A DNA stretch of 64,000 nucleotides from Mycolicibacterium lutetiense (GTDB lineage Bacteria > Actinomycetota > Actinomycetes > Mycobacteriales > Mycobacteriaceae): assembly GCF_017876775.1 (NCBI RefSeq), contig NZ_JAGIOP010000002.1, positions 186,001 through 250,000 of the forward strand, read 5' to 3'. The notes under the pieces are model-generated. The model had not been told where the DNA came from. It was given only the letters and a program-made list of their open reading frames with translations, and did no database searches. The translations under genes were made by a program, and so were the position numbers. Positions 19,136 to 30,471 of this stretch are shown here, piece after piece (within the stretch, counting starts at the first letter, position 1; every line of letters starts with the position of its first letter).

Positions 19136-19360
19136 TCAACTCATGCACACGTTGGTGAACAGCAGGACCGGCCAGGAGACGATGGAGCCCAGAAAGGACA
19201 CCGCCGCATCGGCACCGTGCATCCCGGCCAGGTGGCTGGTGTGGGTGAGCGACCAGATCAGGCCGATGAGCAGATAGGGGACCGCGAGGATGATCGCGGT
19301 GCCGATCCACTCGGCGATGGTCATCTGAAAGCCGAGAATCTTGCGTACTGCGGTCAACAT
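19136..19360 (-). CDS. Small membrane protein (first gene of the MpaB operon)
   Basis: A 74-residue protein with two hydrophobic segments (AIILAVPYLLIGLIWSL and FLGSIVSWPVLLFTNVC). The start MLTAVRKILGFQMTIAEW resembles the 83-residue product at 18004-18255, so the operon encodes two related small membrane proteins around one oxygenase. It is in the same direction and close to the MpaB gene. No homologous family name is known to me. Confidence 0.7.
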   Translation of the reverse strand: MLTAVRKILGFQMTIAEWIGTAIILAVPYLLIGLIWSLTHTSHLAGMHGADAAVSFLGSIVSWPVLLFTNVCMS

Positions 19361-19479
19361 GTGTGGTGCGCCCCCGTCGTTGTCAGGCGCGCTCTATGTT
19401 AATGGTGATTCTGATCGGCGTCCCGGGAACTGTTTGGGCGTGACGGGCGTATTGCCGTTGGCCAGGTCCGGGCCGAAGG

Positions 19480-20925
19480 TCAATCAGAACCCTTCGACTC
19501 AAGGTCGGCGGACTCCAGATCTGCGTGGAAGGCGGCTTCGCGGGCCAGATGTCCGGGGCGACGCCGCAGCACCAACCACGCGATACCCAGCACCAGGAAC
19601 CACGCCGGCGTCACCAGTTCGGCCTGCAGGGTGTCTTCCTTCTGGGTGAACGCCCACAGCAGGAAGGCGAAGAAGGCCAGGACGACGTAGCACATGAAAA
19701 CGCCGCCGGGCATCTTGAACTTCGATGCCTCATGCAGTTCCGGTCGGCGCCTGCGGTATACGAGGTAGCTGATCAGGATGATCGTCCAGACGAAGATGAA
19801 GCACAGCGACGAGATGGTGGTGATCAAGGTGAAGGCCGCGACGATCGAGTCGCCGGCGACCACCATGACCACACCCGACAGCAGGAACACCCCGGACAGG
19901 AACAATGCGTTGGCAGGTACGCGCCGGGACGTGAGCCGGCCGAACAGGCTGGGCGCGTCACCTTCGGTGGCCAGGCCGTACACCATCCGAGAGGTCGAAT
20001 AGATACCGGAGTTGGCCGACGATGTCGCCGAGGTGAGCACCACGAAGTTGACCACCGATGCGGCAACGCCCAGGCCCGCGAGGCTGAACATCGCCACGAA
20101 CGGGCTGAGGTTGGCATCGATCTCGCGCCACGGCGTGACCGCGACGATGATCGTCAGGGCGGCGACATAGAAGAGCATGACGCGTACGGGGATCGAGTTG
20201 ATCGCCTTGGGGAGGTTGCGTTCGGGATCCTTGGCCTCGGCTGCGGTGGTGCCCACCAACTCGATTCCGACGAATGCGAAGGTCGCGATCTGGAACCCGG
20301 CGACGAAACCCATTGGGCCGGTGGGGAAGAAACCGCCGTCATTCCACAGGTTGGCGAAGGACGCCTGGGCCCCGGTGGGGGCGGTGAAGCTGGTGAAGAT
20401 CATGACCAGGCCGATGACGATCAACGTCACGATCGCGATGATCTTGATCAAGGCGAACCAGAACTCGGTCTCGCCGAAGGCCCGCACGGTCGGCAGGTTC
20501 AAACCGATCAGCACCACGACGGTGGCGAGCGCCGGTATCCACAGCGGTAGGTCCGGCCACCAGAAGGCCACGTATCCGGCGATCACCACCACGTCGGCGA
20601 CGCCCGTGACGATCCAGCAGAACCAGTACGTCCAGCCGGTGAAGAACCCCGCCCACGGGCCGAGCAGGTCGGCCGCGAAATCGGCGAACGACTTGTAGTG
20701 CAGGTTGGACAGCAGCAGCTCGCCCATCGCCCGCATGACGAAGAACAGCATGAAGCCGATGATCATGTAGACGAAGAGCACCGACGGGCCGGCCAGCGAG
20801 ATGGTCTTGCCCGAGCCCATGAACAGACCCGTGCCGATCGCACCGCCGATCGCGATCAGCTGGATATGCCGATTGGAGAGCTGGCGGGAGAGGTGTCGAT
20901 CGTCGGTGGATGCGTCTGACGTCAC
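19480..20925 (-). CDS. cycA: Amino-acid permease, D-serine/alanine/glycine (CycA-like) type
   Basis: A 12-helix APC transporter of 481 residues. The N-terminus SRQLSNRHIQLIAIGGAIGTGLFMGSG is the classic amino acid permease motif, and the middle includes GIELVGTTAAEAKDPERNLPKAIN. It resembles CycA, which imports D-serine, alanine and glycine and affects D-cycloserine uptake; substrate range is inferred from family. I used the GTG at 20925, which gives the expected N-terminus; a GTG at 20973 is possible. It lies downstream of lon on the same strand with a strong hairpin between them. Confidence 0.85.
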   Translation of the reverse strand: MTSDASTDDRHLSRQLSNRHIQLIAIGGAIGTGLFMGSGKTISLAGPSVLFVYMIIGFMLFFVMRAMGELLLSNLHYKSFADFAADLLGPWAGFFTGWTYWFCWIVTGVADVVVIAGYVAFWWPDLPLWIPALATVVVLIGLNLPTVRAFGETEFWFALIKIIAIVTLIVIGLVMIFTSFTAPTGAQASFANLWNDGGFFPTGPMGFVAGFQIATFAFVGIELVGTTAAEAKDPERNLPKAINSIPVRVMLFYVAALTIIVAVTPWREIDANLSPFVAMFSLAGLGVAASVVNFVVLTSATSSANSGIYSTSRMVYGLATEGDAPSLFGRLTSRRVPANALFLSGVFLLSGVVMVVAGDSIVAAFTLITTISSLCFIFVWTIILISYLVYRRRRPELHEASKFKMPGGVFMCYVVLAFFAFLLWAFTQKEDTLQAELVTPAWFLVLGIAWLVLRRRPGHLAREAAFHADLESADLESKGSD

Positions 20926-20984
20926 ACCGTGAAGGATTGCAGACGGCGGCTTGCGGCGCGTGTGTGGCCCCACTCCGCTCGAAA

Positions 20985-21030
20985 GTCACGCTGGAGTGGC
21001 TGCCGGGGTCGGCAGCCACTCCAGCGTGAC
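20985..21030 (-). terminator. Perfect 20-bp inverted repeat between lon and cycA
   Basis: The arms GTCACGCTGGAGTGGCTGCC (20985-21004) and its exact complement (21011-21030) enclose a six-base loop. No T-run follows on either strand. It lies 34 bases after the lon stop and 60 bases before the cycA start, so it probably ends lon transcription or acts as an attenuator for cycA. The sequence GCGTGACAAAG at the outer edge of one arm is repeated at about 21039-21049. Confidence 0.6.
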
Positions 21031-21063
21031 AAAGGTGCGAGCGTGACAAAGCTGCGCGTTCGA

Positions 21064-23388
<2,325 letters not shown>

Positions 23389-23498
23389 CAAACCTCCAAA
23401 GTTCAGTCTGATGCGCTCAACCTTGATGAGGGCAGGTTTGTTCCCGGCGTGCCCGTCGTCCGAGTTCGCCGTGAGTGAACGGAAGCTAGGATCCAGTC

Positions 23499-23699
23499 AT
23501 GAACCGGGGATTCGTCGTATCGTTCGCGATCGGTGTGATCGTGGCGCTGTTCGGCCTCATCTGGGCGTTGCAAGGTTTCGGTGTGCTGCAGGGCAGCCCG
23601 ATGAGCAACACCACTACCTGGTCGGTCATCGGCCCGATCACCGCGGCGATCGGGGTCGTGATCGCTGGGTGGAGTTGGCGCAAGCTCTCGTCGAAGTAG
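23499..23699 (+). CDS. Small two-helix membrane protein
   Basis: A 66-residue protein. Two hydrophobic segments are clear: VVSFAIGVIVALFGLIWALQ and VIGPITAAIGVVIAGWSW, ending in RKLSSK. It diverges from lon and converges on the cut molybdoenzyme gene. It resembles short uncharacterised actinobacterial membrane proteins. The function is unknown. Confidence 0.65.
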   Translation: MNRGFVVSFAIGVIVALFGLIWALQGFGVLQGSPMSNTTTWSVIGPITAAIGVVIAGWSWRKLSSK

Positions 23700-23708
23700 C
23701 GGGCCGGA

Positions 23709-24487
23709 TCAGGCCACGGTGAAGTCCACCGAATGCCAACCGGTGGCGCCGTCGGGCACGGTCGAGGTGTGATCTGAGGTCTGGACCGCCCCGGTGTTGT
23801 CGGTGGCCCGCACCGTGATCGTGTGGCTGCCCGGACCGCTCGCCTGCCAGGGCAGGCTCCACAACCGCCAGGTCTGGTTCGAATAGGCGGCACCCAAGAG
23901 TGCGGGTTGCCATGGGCCGTCGTCGATTCGGACCTCCACGGCACGTACGCCCCGGTTTTGCGCCCAGGCCACTCCGCCGAAGGTCGTCGGCCCCGCCGCC
24001 ACCTCTTGACCCCGCTTCGGCACATCGATGCGCGACTCGGTTTTGATCGGGCCGCGCGCGGCCCAGCCCTGTTTGGTCCAATACGCAGCTGCGCGGTCGT
24101 AGCGGGTCAACTCGAAGTCGGTGACCCACTTCGTTGCCGACACGTAGCCGTAGAGTCCGGCCACCACCAATCTCGCCGGATAGCCGTGCTGGACGGGAAG
24201 CGGCTGTCCGTTGAGGCCGATGGCCAACATCGCATCGCGGCCGTCGCTCAGGGCGTCCACCGGGGTGCCCACGGTGAACCCATCTACCGATGTCGACAGC
24301 AACATGTCCGCATCGGTGGCCACACCGGCCGCCTTCAGGAGGTCGGTCAGCCGGTAACCGGTCCAGATTCCGGTTGAGATCAGGTCGCCGCCAACCGGAT
24401 TGGATACGCACGTCAGCGTGACGGCCTTCTCGATGAGATCGAACTGGGTCAGATCAGCGAAACTGTAGGTGATCTCGCGGTCGCCTG
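23709..24487 (-). pseudogene. C-terminal half of a sulfite-oxidase-fold molybdopterin oxidoreductase, cut by the island
   Basis: The frame encodes about 259 residues of the sulfite oxidase family: DREITYSFADL, then TLTCVSNPVGGD (the Cys that ligates molybdenum), GYPARLVVAGLYGYVSATKWV and a C-terminal dimerisation (Mo-co) domain ending in HSVDFTVA. The natural N-terminus is missing. Homology starts at the left island end, and the upstream part of the gene lies 28.9 kb away at 53384-54185 on the same strand. A short in-frame extension into the island (from 24515) would give an ATG start, but the product would lack its membrane anchor and front domain. Confidence 0.85.
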
Positions 24488-24509
24488 TTCTCTGCCCGAC
24501 AGGCGTGTC
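24488..24509. repeat. Left end of the island, imperfect inverted repeat of the right end
   Basis: The sequence TTCTCTGCCCGACAGGCGTG continues to TGTC and holds an internal inverted repeat GACA-GGCG-TGTC. Read from the other side, the right end (53359-53383) starts TTCACTCGCCC and contains GACAGTTGTC. The two ends share TTC, CT, GCCC and GACAG in order. This fits recombinase-binding sites at the termini. The exact cut is uncertain by a few bases. Confidence 0.55.
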
Positions 24510-24576
24510 GAACACGGTTTGTGAATGGTGTCGGTGATGATGGGTGCGATGCCCGTGAGGTGAGGGGAGTCCCGGG

Positions 24577-26085
24577 ATGGCTGGTGATTCGGCTGATGGT
24601 TGGACCCTTCATTTCTACGACTTTCAGCAGCGGTTCGTCTCGGTGGAGGACGTCGTTCCGGGGGTGGGTGATGTCGAGGCCTGGGCGAAGCGCAATGGTG
24701 TGCGTGATGGCACTCCGTTCTTTCTGGACCCGTGGGGCCGGGCGGATGCGTTGGTGAACGCCTACTGGCGGGATCCGCTGGTGCGGGGACGGGCAACGGG
24801 GACGTTGCGTCGTTACGCGCTGTCGTTGAAGGTGTGGCTGGATTTTCTGCACGCGGTGGGCGTTCGGTGGGATCAGGCGTCGCGGTCAGAACTGGCTGCG
24901 TTCAAGGAGTGGCGTTTGTCGGCTGAGAAGAACCCCCGGCAAGTGAGTCCAAATAGTTTCTGTGTCGATCGCGCGGCGATCCGCAGTTTCTATTCGTGGG
25001 CGGCCGAGCAGCACGGAATTGACAACCCCGTCCGAGCCCGCGTGATTGCTACGTCGTGGATGGGCGGTGGCCACGTCGTGTTGGAGAGCACTCCCTCCGG
25101 GATGCGCAGGGCTGACGTGAAATGGCTTACTCCACAGGCATTTCGGTTGTGGCGGAACCTGGGGTTGCGTGGTTTTACGATGGAGGGCGTGCCGCGCCAC
25201 GATTGGCGGGGCGCGACTGAGGATCGCGACATCGCGTTCGTGGAGGGGTTGTTCGGGACGGGTTTACGAATCGGCGAGTGGTCCAGCATGTTGACTATAG
25301 AGGTGCCCAAACCGGGCTCTGAGGGGCTTATGCGTTCGCGGGTGGCTTCTCATTGCGCGAAGGGTGGTAGCGGGCGGGCGTTCTGGATGCGGCGTCGCGT
25401 CGCCCAGCAAGTGCACTTCTATCTGGAGGAAGGTAGTCGCACTGCTGCCATCGCCCGCGCGCAACGTGCTGGCCGGTACGGGCAGGTTACGGATCTCTGG
25501 GTCGTTGAACGGGTTCGCCGGGATGGGCAACTGGAGGTTGTAGATGAGAAGGGATCGCGTCGTATGGTCCGGCTGGACGCACTTGGGCCGTCGACGCGAA
25601 TGAGGTTATTCCGCCAGGGTCGTGATGGCCTGGAGCCGATGTGGTTGTGGCTGAATGACGACGGGACACCTCGTCCCAAGCACGCCTGGTACAAGACGTT
25701 CGACCGTGCGAACGCCAGGGTCGCGAAGGCGCTCGTCCAAGTGGGCGGTACGCCGCTGTGGTGCCGTCCCCACATGCTGAGGCATTCCTTTGCGCTGCGG
25801 TGGTATTGCATCGCCACGTTCGTCGCGTGGCGCCGTACCGACATGTTGACCAAGCAGGAGCAGCGCGACTTCCGCAATCAGCTTGGTGATGTCTGGTTCC
25901 TGCTGGCGACACTTCTTGGACATCGTAGTGCCGAGGTGACACGCAGCGTTTATCTCGAGCCGTTTCAGGTGCTGCAGGTCGAGGAGCTCATCGCGCTGAT
26001 GGATGCCGATGATCGGCAATCTCTTGAGCGTCTCGTCGCAGCAGTGGGTGTCGGTGAGTCTCGCGTGTTGACGGTCCCAACGTGA
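24577..26085 (+). CDS. Tyrosine recombinase 1 of the island (catalytically complete)
   Basis: A 502-residue site-specific recombinase. An N-terminal SAM-like core-binding domain (TLRRYALSLKVWLDFLHAVG) is followed by the catalytic domain with Arg in GTGLRIGEW (about 231), HxxR in HMLRHSF (about 398-401), the LGH motif in LLGHRSAEVTRSVYLEP and the Tyr near 459. It is the only one of the three with all canonical residues in order. The ATG has a GAGGGGA ribosome site, and the stop overlaps the next start (GTGA). Together with the next three genes it resembles the transposition operon of Tn554 and of recombinase-in-trio elements. Confidence 0.9.
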   Translation: MAGDSADGWTLHFYDFQQRFVSVEDVVPGVGDVEAWAKRNGVRDGTPFFLDPWGRADALVNAYWRDPLVRGRATGTLRRYALSLKVWLDFLHAVGVRWDQASRSELAAFKEWRLSAEKNPRQVSPNSFCVDRAAIRSFYSWAAEQHGIDNPVRARVIATSWMGGGHVVLESTPSGMRRADVKWLTPQAFRLWRNLGLRGFTMEGVPRHDWRGATEDRDIAFVEGLFGTGLRIGEWSSMLTIEVPKPGSEGLMRSRVASHCAKGGSGRAFWMRRRVAQQVHFYLEEGSRTAAIARAQRAGRYGQVTDLWVVERVRRDGQLEVVDEKGSRRMVRLDALGPSTRMRLFRQGRDGLEPMWLWLNDDGTPRPKHAWYKTFDRANARVAKALVQVGGTPLWCRPHMLRHSFALRWYCIATFVAWRRTDMLTKQEQRDFRNQLGDVWFLLATLLGHRSAEVTRSVYLEPFQVLQVEELIALMDADDRQSLERLVAAVGVGESRVLTVPT

Positions 26086-27866
26086 CGGGTCACCGCGCGG
26101 CGCAGCCGGATTCGGAGTGGGAGCCTGTATTGCGGCGACGCGGGCTGATCGTGACGTTCGTCAGCGAGGACGGCACTCAGTCGAAGGACTTCGACTTCGG
26201 TTCGCTGGCGGGCGTTGACGGGATCCGCCACGATTTCGCGATCGCGTTCGAGGACGCCACTGGTGTGCTGGGCGTATCCAAGCGGTTGAGGGGCGCTGGC
26301 GCGCTGTGGCAATCTGCCCGGCACGCCTGCTGCTGGCTCGCCGAAAACCGGCCAGCATTAAGGGGGCTGACAGACTTATCAGCGTCGGATGCCCGGCTCC
26401 TCGCCTTGTCGTGTCGGGTACCCAGCGGTCCTGGCCCGTTGCATAGCCTGAAGACTCTGCTGCGTTGTAGTCCTGTCGTCTCCGATGAGGCACGGCAGGC
26501 GTTCACGCGCGTGCGTCACCCGAAGACGAACACGGCACGCCAGCCCTATTCCACCGATGAGCTTCGCCGCATCACCGTCGTTGCGCGGGGAATGGTGCGG
26601 CGGGCGCGTACCCGGCTGAAGACTCATTGGCAGATGGTCGACGACCATCGTGCGGGACGGCTCGATCACCTCCCCCGCACGGACCCCAATCGTAGTCTGG
26701 CCGAAGTGCTCGATCACTGCGCCCGTGAGGGAGATTTCCCCCGCACCGCCTCGGGCGCAAGGACTTACGTGACCCGGCGGGTAACGGCAGCGGCCGGTGG
26801 ATGCCGTCTTCAGTCGTTGTTGCATCTCAACCCGGGCGAGGCATGGGCATTCGGTGTTCTCCTCGCCGGACTGACCGGCCTGAACCTGTCGACGCTGGAC
26901 TCGCTGCCCGCACCACACCGACGAGCCAGCAGCCCAGATGAACCCGGCATCGTGTTCGTCAACGCCGACAAGCCCCGCCGTGGGAAACGGTCGGTCATGA
27001 CGGTGCCGGTGACTGCGCTACGCCCCGAACTGCGGCCACTTGGTGGGCAGAATCGGCGCGCCGCAGTGGCCAACACGTCGCTGACGACCGCGTACGGGGT
27101 CTTCATGGTGCTGTTGGAACTTACCGAACCGGCCCGCACGCTGACCGGGTCTCAGCGCGCATTCATCTATTACAGCGCCCAGCCCGACCATGTCGAGCAG
27201 AAACTCTTCGGATACGGAACCAGCAGCAAAGGCACCGGCGTGACTGCTCGGCGGCGGTGGATGGCGCCGTGGCTGACCGGTGACGCCGAGCATGACGGCT
27301 TGCTCCTCGGGATCAGCATGGATCGGCTGCGCAAGACCTACCTGGAGCAGGTCCGAAAACCCACATCCCACACCCCGGCCACGTTGGCTCGCTACCTGAG
27401 CCGCATGGACCCCGTGCGCAACGAGGGATTCCAGATCGTCGCCGAGGCCCTCGACGAGCAGGTGAACCGAGCACTGGCCCGCCGGTCGATCACGGTGCAA
27501 CCGGACACCCACGACGACGGATCCGGCCAAGACGCCGTGCTGGGCACGTGCGCTGATTTCGAGCACTCGCCGATCGACGGTCAACGGTGCCGCCAGTCGT
27601 TCATGGCATGCCTTGACTGCAGCAACGCCCGCGCCTTCCCGCGCCACCTACCCGTTCAACTGGTCGTCGCCGACCGGCTTCGCGGCCTGCGCCAAGAGAT
27701 GCCCCTTGGGCAGTGGATCGCCGATCACGCGGGTCCTCTCGCGCAACTCGACGACATCTTCGCCGAGTACGAGCAGGCCCAGCTGAGCGCCGCGCGAGCC
27801 GAGATCACCGACAGCGATCACCACACGGCCAACCTTCTGCTGACAGGAAACCTCGAAGCGTCATGA
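26082..27866 (+). CDS. Tyrosine recombinase-like protein 2, divergent active site, with a Cys cluster
   Basis: A 594-residue protein related to the second recombinase of Tn554/RIT-type operons. Where the first catalytic Arg is expected it reads TGLNLSTLDSL (near 270), so Arg is replaced by Asn. The HxxR box is MDRLRKTYLEQ (near 412), and no clear LGH...Y motif follows. Near 489-513 it has a cluster CADFEHSP...CRQSFMACLDC that may bind zinc. It starts with GTG overlapping the previous stop and ends overlapping the next ATG. The product may be a structural partner in the synaptic complex. Confidence 0.75.
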   Translation: MTGHRAAQPDSEWEPVLRRRGLIVTFVSEDGTQSKDFDFGSLAGVDGIRHDFAIAFEDATGVLGVSKRLRGAGALWQSARHACCWLAENRPALRGLTDLSASDARLLALSCRVPSGPGPLHSLKTLLRCSPVVSDEARQAFTRVRHPKTNTARQPYSTDELRRITVVARGMVRRARTRLKTHWQMVDDHRAGRLDHLPRTDPNRSLAEVLDHCAREGDFPRTASGARTYVTRRVTAAAGGCRLQSLLHLNPGEAWAFGVLLAGLTGLNLSTLDSLPAPHRRASSPDEPGIVFVNADKPRRGKRSVMTVPVTALRPELRPLGGQNRRAAVANTSLTTAYGVFMVLLELTEPARTLTGSQRAFIYYSAQPDHVEQKLFGYGTSSKGTGVTARRRWMAPWLTGDAEHDGLLLGISMDRLRKTYLEQVRKPTSHTPATLARYLSRMDPVRNEGFQIVAEALDEQVNRALARRSITVQPDTHDDGSGQDAVLGTCADFEHSPIDGQRCRQSFMACLDCSNARAFPRHLPVQLVVADRLRGLRQEMPLGQWIADHAGPLAQLDDIFAEYEQAQLSAARAEITDSDHHTANLLLTGNLEAS

Positions 27867-30007
27867 CCCATACAGCTGAAGCTTTCGACGTCGTGGCAGG
27901 TGTCCACGTCGCCCCCGCAACAGAGGTCGTGATCAACCGCACCCTTCACGTCCCAGGGATCCGATACCGATTCGGCGACCCGGTGTGGGATCTGTCCGCG
28001 GCGATCGAGGACCGCCACAGCGCAGGACAAGCCGTGCACTGGGACGGGTTCCCAACGCCATTCCGCCACGCCTGCAAGCTCTACCTGTTCGCCCTGCTCA
28101 ACATCGTCGACGACGCACCCCGCCTTGACAGTTCCCGATCGCTCTATCCGCACATCAAGACGATCTTGGCCGAGCTGGTGCCGTTGCGGAGGCTCACGAC
28201 ATGGCTGGCGAAAATGGGTGTGACATCGTTCGGCCGAGTCGGCGCCGAACATCTCGACGACTATCTGCGCCACGTCACCGAGACCAGCGGCGTCAGCGCC
28301 GAATCCAAACGTTCAGCGTTACAGGCCATCAAGCGTCTGCACGTGTACCGGGATGCCCTGCCCACGCATTGCCGGCTCCCCCCGGGCCCGTTGTGGGGCG
28401 GCGCGAGCGCCCGAGGCCTCGCCAACTACGAGTCATCCTGGGGCAAACCGAACACCACCCCGCGTATTCATCCCGACATCATGGAGCCGCTACTCTCGGC
28501 AGCATTGATGGTGACCCACACGATCGCCACCGATCTACTTCCCGCAGCACGCAGCCTTCTCGCGATGCGATACCTGGCCCATCGCATCGCACCCGCCATT
28601 CGTCGGGCTCCTACTCGCACGGTGTCGGTGTTCGAGACCACCAAGCAGCAACTCGAATGCCTGCTCGCGGCACTAGGCCGCAACGACGCCTCACTTCCAG
28701 GTATCCGGACGGGCGACACGACCAGTGTCGATCTGATGGGGTTGGCCGTGGGTGGATGGCTCAACCACACCGAACTGAGGCGGATGAAAGAGACACCGGT
28801 CCTGGTAGCCAAGCATGGATTGCCGATCGAAGTGGACATGTTGCGCGCCACCACATTCAGCGCCACCGGCATGCACTGCTGGCGCGAAGCCCCCGTCGGC
28901 GCGAGTGAACTCGTCGAACTGCTGCGCCACGTCACGACTGCCTGTTTCCTCGTGATCGCCTACCTCTCGGGTGTTCGGACCGGCGAGGCACTCAACCTCC
29001 GGCGCGGCTGCATCAGCCGGGACTCGAAACTGGCGTTGACACTCATGTCCGGTCACCAGTTGAAGGCCGATGACCGGCGCCGACACCGATCACCCGCCAC
29101 CATCCCCTGGGTCGTGACCGACGAAACCGCCCACGCCGTCAACGTTCTTGAGCAGATCACGGTGAGCGATCTGCTGTTTCCGGCTTTCAACATGTGCTCC
29201 CAACAGCGATTCCTCTTCGGCGCCAACCGGACCAGAACACCCGGCTCCATCAACGCCGACATCACCAGCTTCATCGAGTGGTTCAACCACGCGATCGCTC
29301 CAGCAGGCATCCATCCGCAGATCGGCGCCGACCCGCACGGCACAATCCAAGTGCCGCGCCTGCGACGCACACTGGCATGGCACATCGTCCGGCGGCCCGG
29401 CGGAACCATCGCCGGCGCAACGCAATACGGCCACCTGCACACACAAATGATCCAAGGTTATGCCGGCGGAGCTGATTCAGGATTCCTCGACGACATCACC
29501 TTCGAACAATTCCTCCACCGTGCCGAGATCATCCACGACGACAACCATCGACTCGAGCGCGGCGAGCACGTCTCCGGTCCAGCTGCCGATGAGTACCGGG
29601 CCCGCGTTGCTCGGGCAAGCACGTTCGCGGGTTTGACAGTGACCACCAAGAGTCAGATCAACAATGCACTGTCGAACCCCGACTTGCAGATCCACCACGG
29701 CGCGGTCGTGACGTGCGTGTTCCGGCGCGCCACCGCAGCCTGCCTGGAACCTACCGACAACAGCTCTGTTGAACCGTTCTGGAGTCGGTGCCGACTTGGC
29801 TGCGTCAACGCCGCCCGCACCGACCGCGACGCCGCCAACCTTCGTCAGCATGTCGAAGCACTCCAACGCGATCTGGCGACTCTCGAACTTCCCGAACCGC
29901 TGCGGCAGCGAGTTCAGGTTCGCCTGATCGAGCACCGAAAGGCCCTCGCAGAGCACGAATCCAGCCGACCGACGACAAACCCCCAGCAGGACGAGGACGA
30001 CGAATGA
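27863..30007 (+). CDS. Tyrosine recombinase 3 of the island
   Basis: A 714-residue protein, the longest of the trio. The catalytic domain shows Arg in LSGVRTGEALNL (about 372), a box PRLRRTLAWHI (about 497), YGHLHTQMIQGYAGG with the probable nucleophile Tyr near 533, and a long C-terminal tail with a late Cys set (CVFRRATAAC...CRLGC) and a coiled coil (LRQHVEALQRDLATLELPE). The ATG overlaps the stop of recombinase 2, and its stop overlaps the start of the small fourth gene. The longer upstream open frame is a shadow of recombinase 2. Confidence 0.8.
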   Translation: MTHTAEAFDVVAGVHVAPATEVVINRTLHVPGIRYRFGDPVWDLSAAIEDRHSAGQAVHWDGFPTPFRHACKLYLFALLNIVDDAPRLDSSRSLYPHIKTILAELVPLRRLTTWLAKMGVTSFGRVGAEHLDDYLRHVTETSGVSAESKRSALQAIKRLHVYRDALPTHCRLPPGPLWGGASARGLANYESSWGKPNTTPRIHPDIMEPLLSAALMVTHTIATDLLPAARSLLAMRYLAHRIAPAIRRAPTRTVSVFETTKQQLECLLAALGRNDASLPGIRTGDTTSVDLMGLAVGGWLNHTELRRMKETPVLVAKHGLPIEVDMLRATTFSATGMHCWREAPVGASELVELLRHVTTACFLVIAYLSGVRTGEALNLRRGCISRDSKLALTLMSGHQLKADDRRRHRSPATIPWVVTDETAHAVNVLEQITVSDLLFPAFNMCSQQRFLFGANRTRTPGSINADITSFIEWFNHAIAPAGIHPQIGADPHGTIQVPRLRRTLAWHIVRRPGGTIAGATQYGHLHTQMIQGYAGGADSGFLDDITFEQFLHRAEIIHDDNHRLERGEHVSGPAADEYRARVARASTFAGLTVTTKSQINNALSNPDLQIHHGAVVTCVFRRATAACLEPTDNSSVEPFWSRCRLGCVNAARTDRDAANLRQHVEALQRDLATLELPEPLRQRVQVRLIEHRKALAEHESSRPTTNPQQDEDDE

Positions 30008-30423
30008 CCCTCATGGGTGATGCTGCCGCACGCAACGATGGAGAACGCCAGCTGGTGCTGGCCGCGATGAGCCGCCTCCGAGACGACAAAGCCGAGCAGA
30101 GCAACGGCCCACGTACCGTGGTGGCCTTGGCAGCCGAATCGGGAGTATCGCGGCAGAGACTCTATGAACATCACGGCGATCTGCTCAACGAGTTCAAGGC
30201 GACGGTCGGGTGCGGACCCGTTCCCCCGAATGTCGAAGCGCTGCAACGACAACTTGCACAGGCCCGTGAGCACAACCAGGAACTGACCAACGAGAATGCT
30301 CACCTGCAAAGCAAGATAAGGACGCTGTCAGCGGTGATCACCGAACTCACGCACGAAACCTCCGGAGCCAACGTCGTTGTTTCGATGCCACGGAAACTCG
30401 CGGGACGCAACGGGTTCACCTGA
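30004..30423 (+). CDS. Small helix-turn-helix/coiled-coil accessory protein (DUF6262/TnpC-like)
   Basis: A 139-residue protein. Residues about 35-70 (TVVALAAESGVSRQRLYEHHGDLLNEF) form a TetR-like helix-turn-helix, and residues 78-118 (VEALQRQLAQAREHNQELTNENAHL) a coiled coil. It starts on an ATG that overlaps recombinase 3 by four bases and is the last gene of the operon. Proteins of this type follow recombinase trios and are comparable to TnpC of Tn554, which sets the frequency and orientation of insertion. Here that role is inferred only from position. Confidence 0.7.
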   Translation: MTLMGDAAARNDGERQLVLAAMSRLRDDKAEQSNGPRTVVALAAESGVSRQRLYEHHGDLLNEFKATVGCGPVPPNVEALQRQLAQAREHNQELTNENAHLQSKIRTLSAVITELTHETSGANVVVSMPRKLAGRNGFT

Positions 30424-30463
30424 ACAGACCGTCCCACGGATTCTGTCTGATCTTGGCTGGTCG

Positions 30464-30471
30464 TTTGACTT
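30464..30471. repeat. Target-site duplication TTTGACTT, left copy
   Basis: The octamer TTTGACTT directly precedes the left inverted repeat of the IS256-type element and is repeated exactly at 31849-31856 after the right inverted repeat. Eight to nine bases is the usual duplication length for this family. It shows a real transposition event inside the island. Confidence 0.85.
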
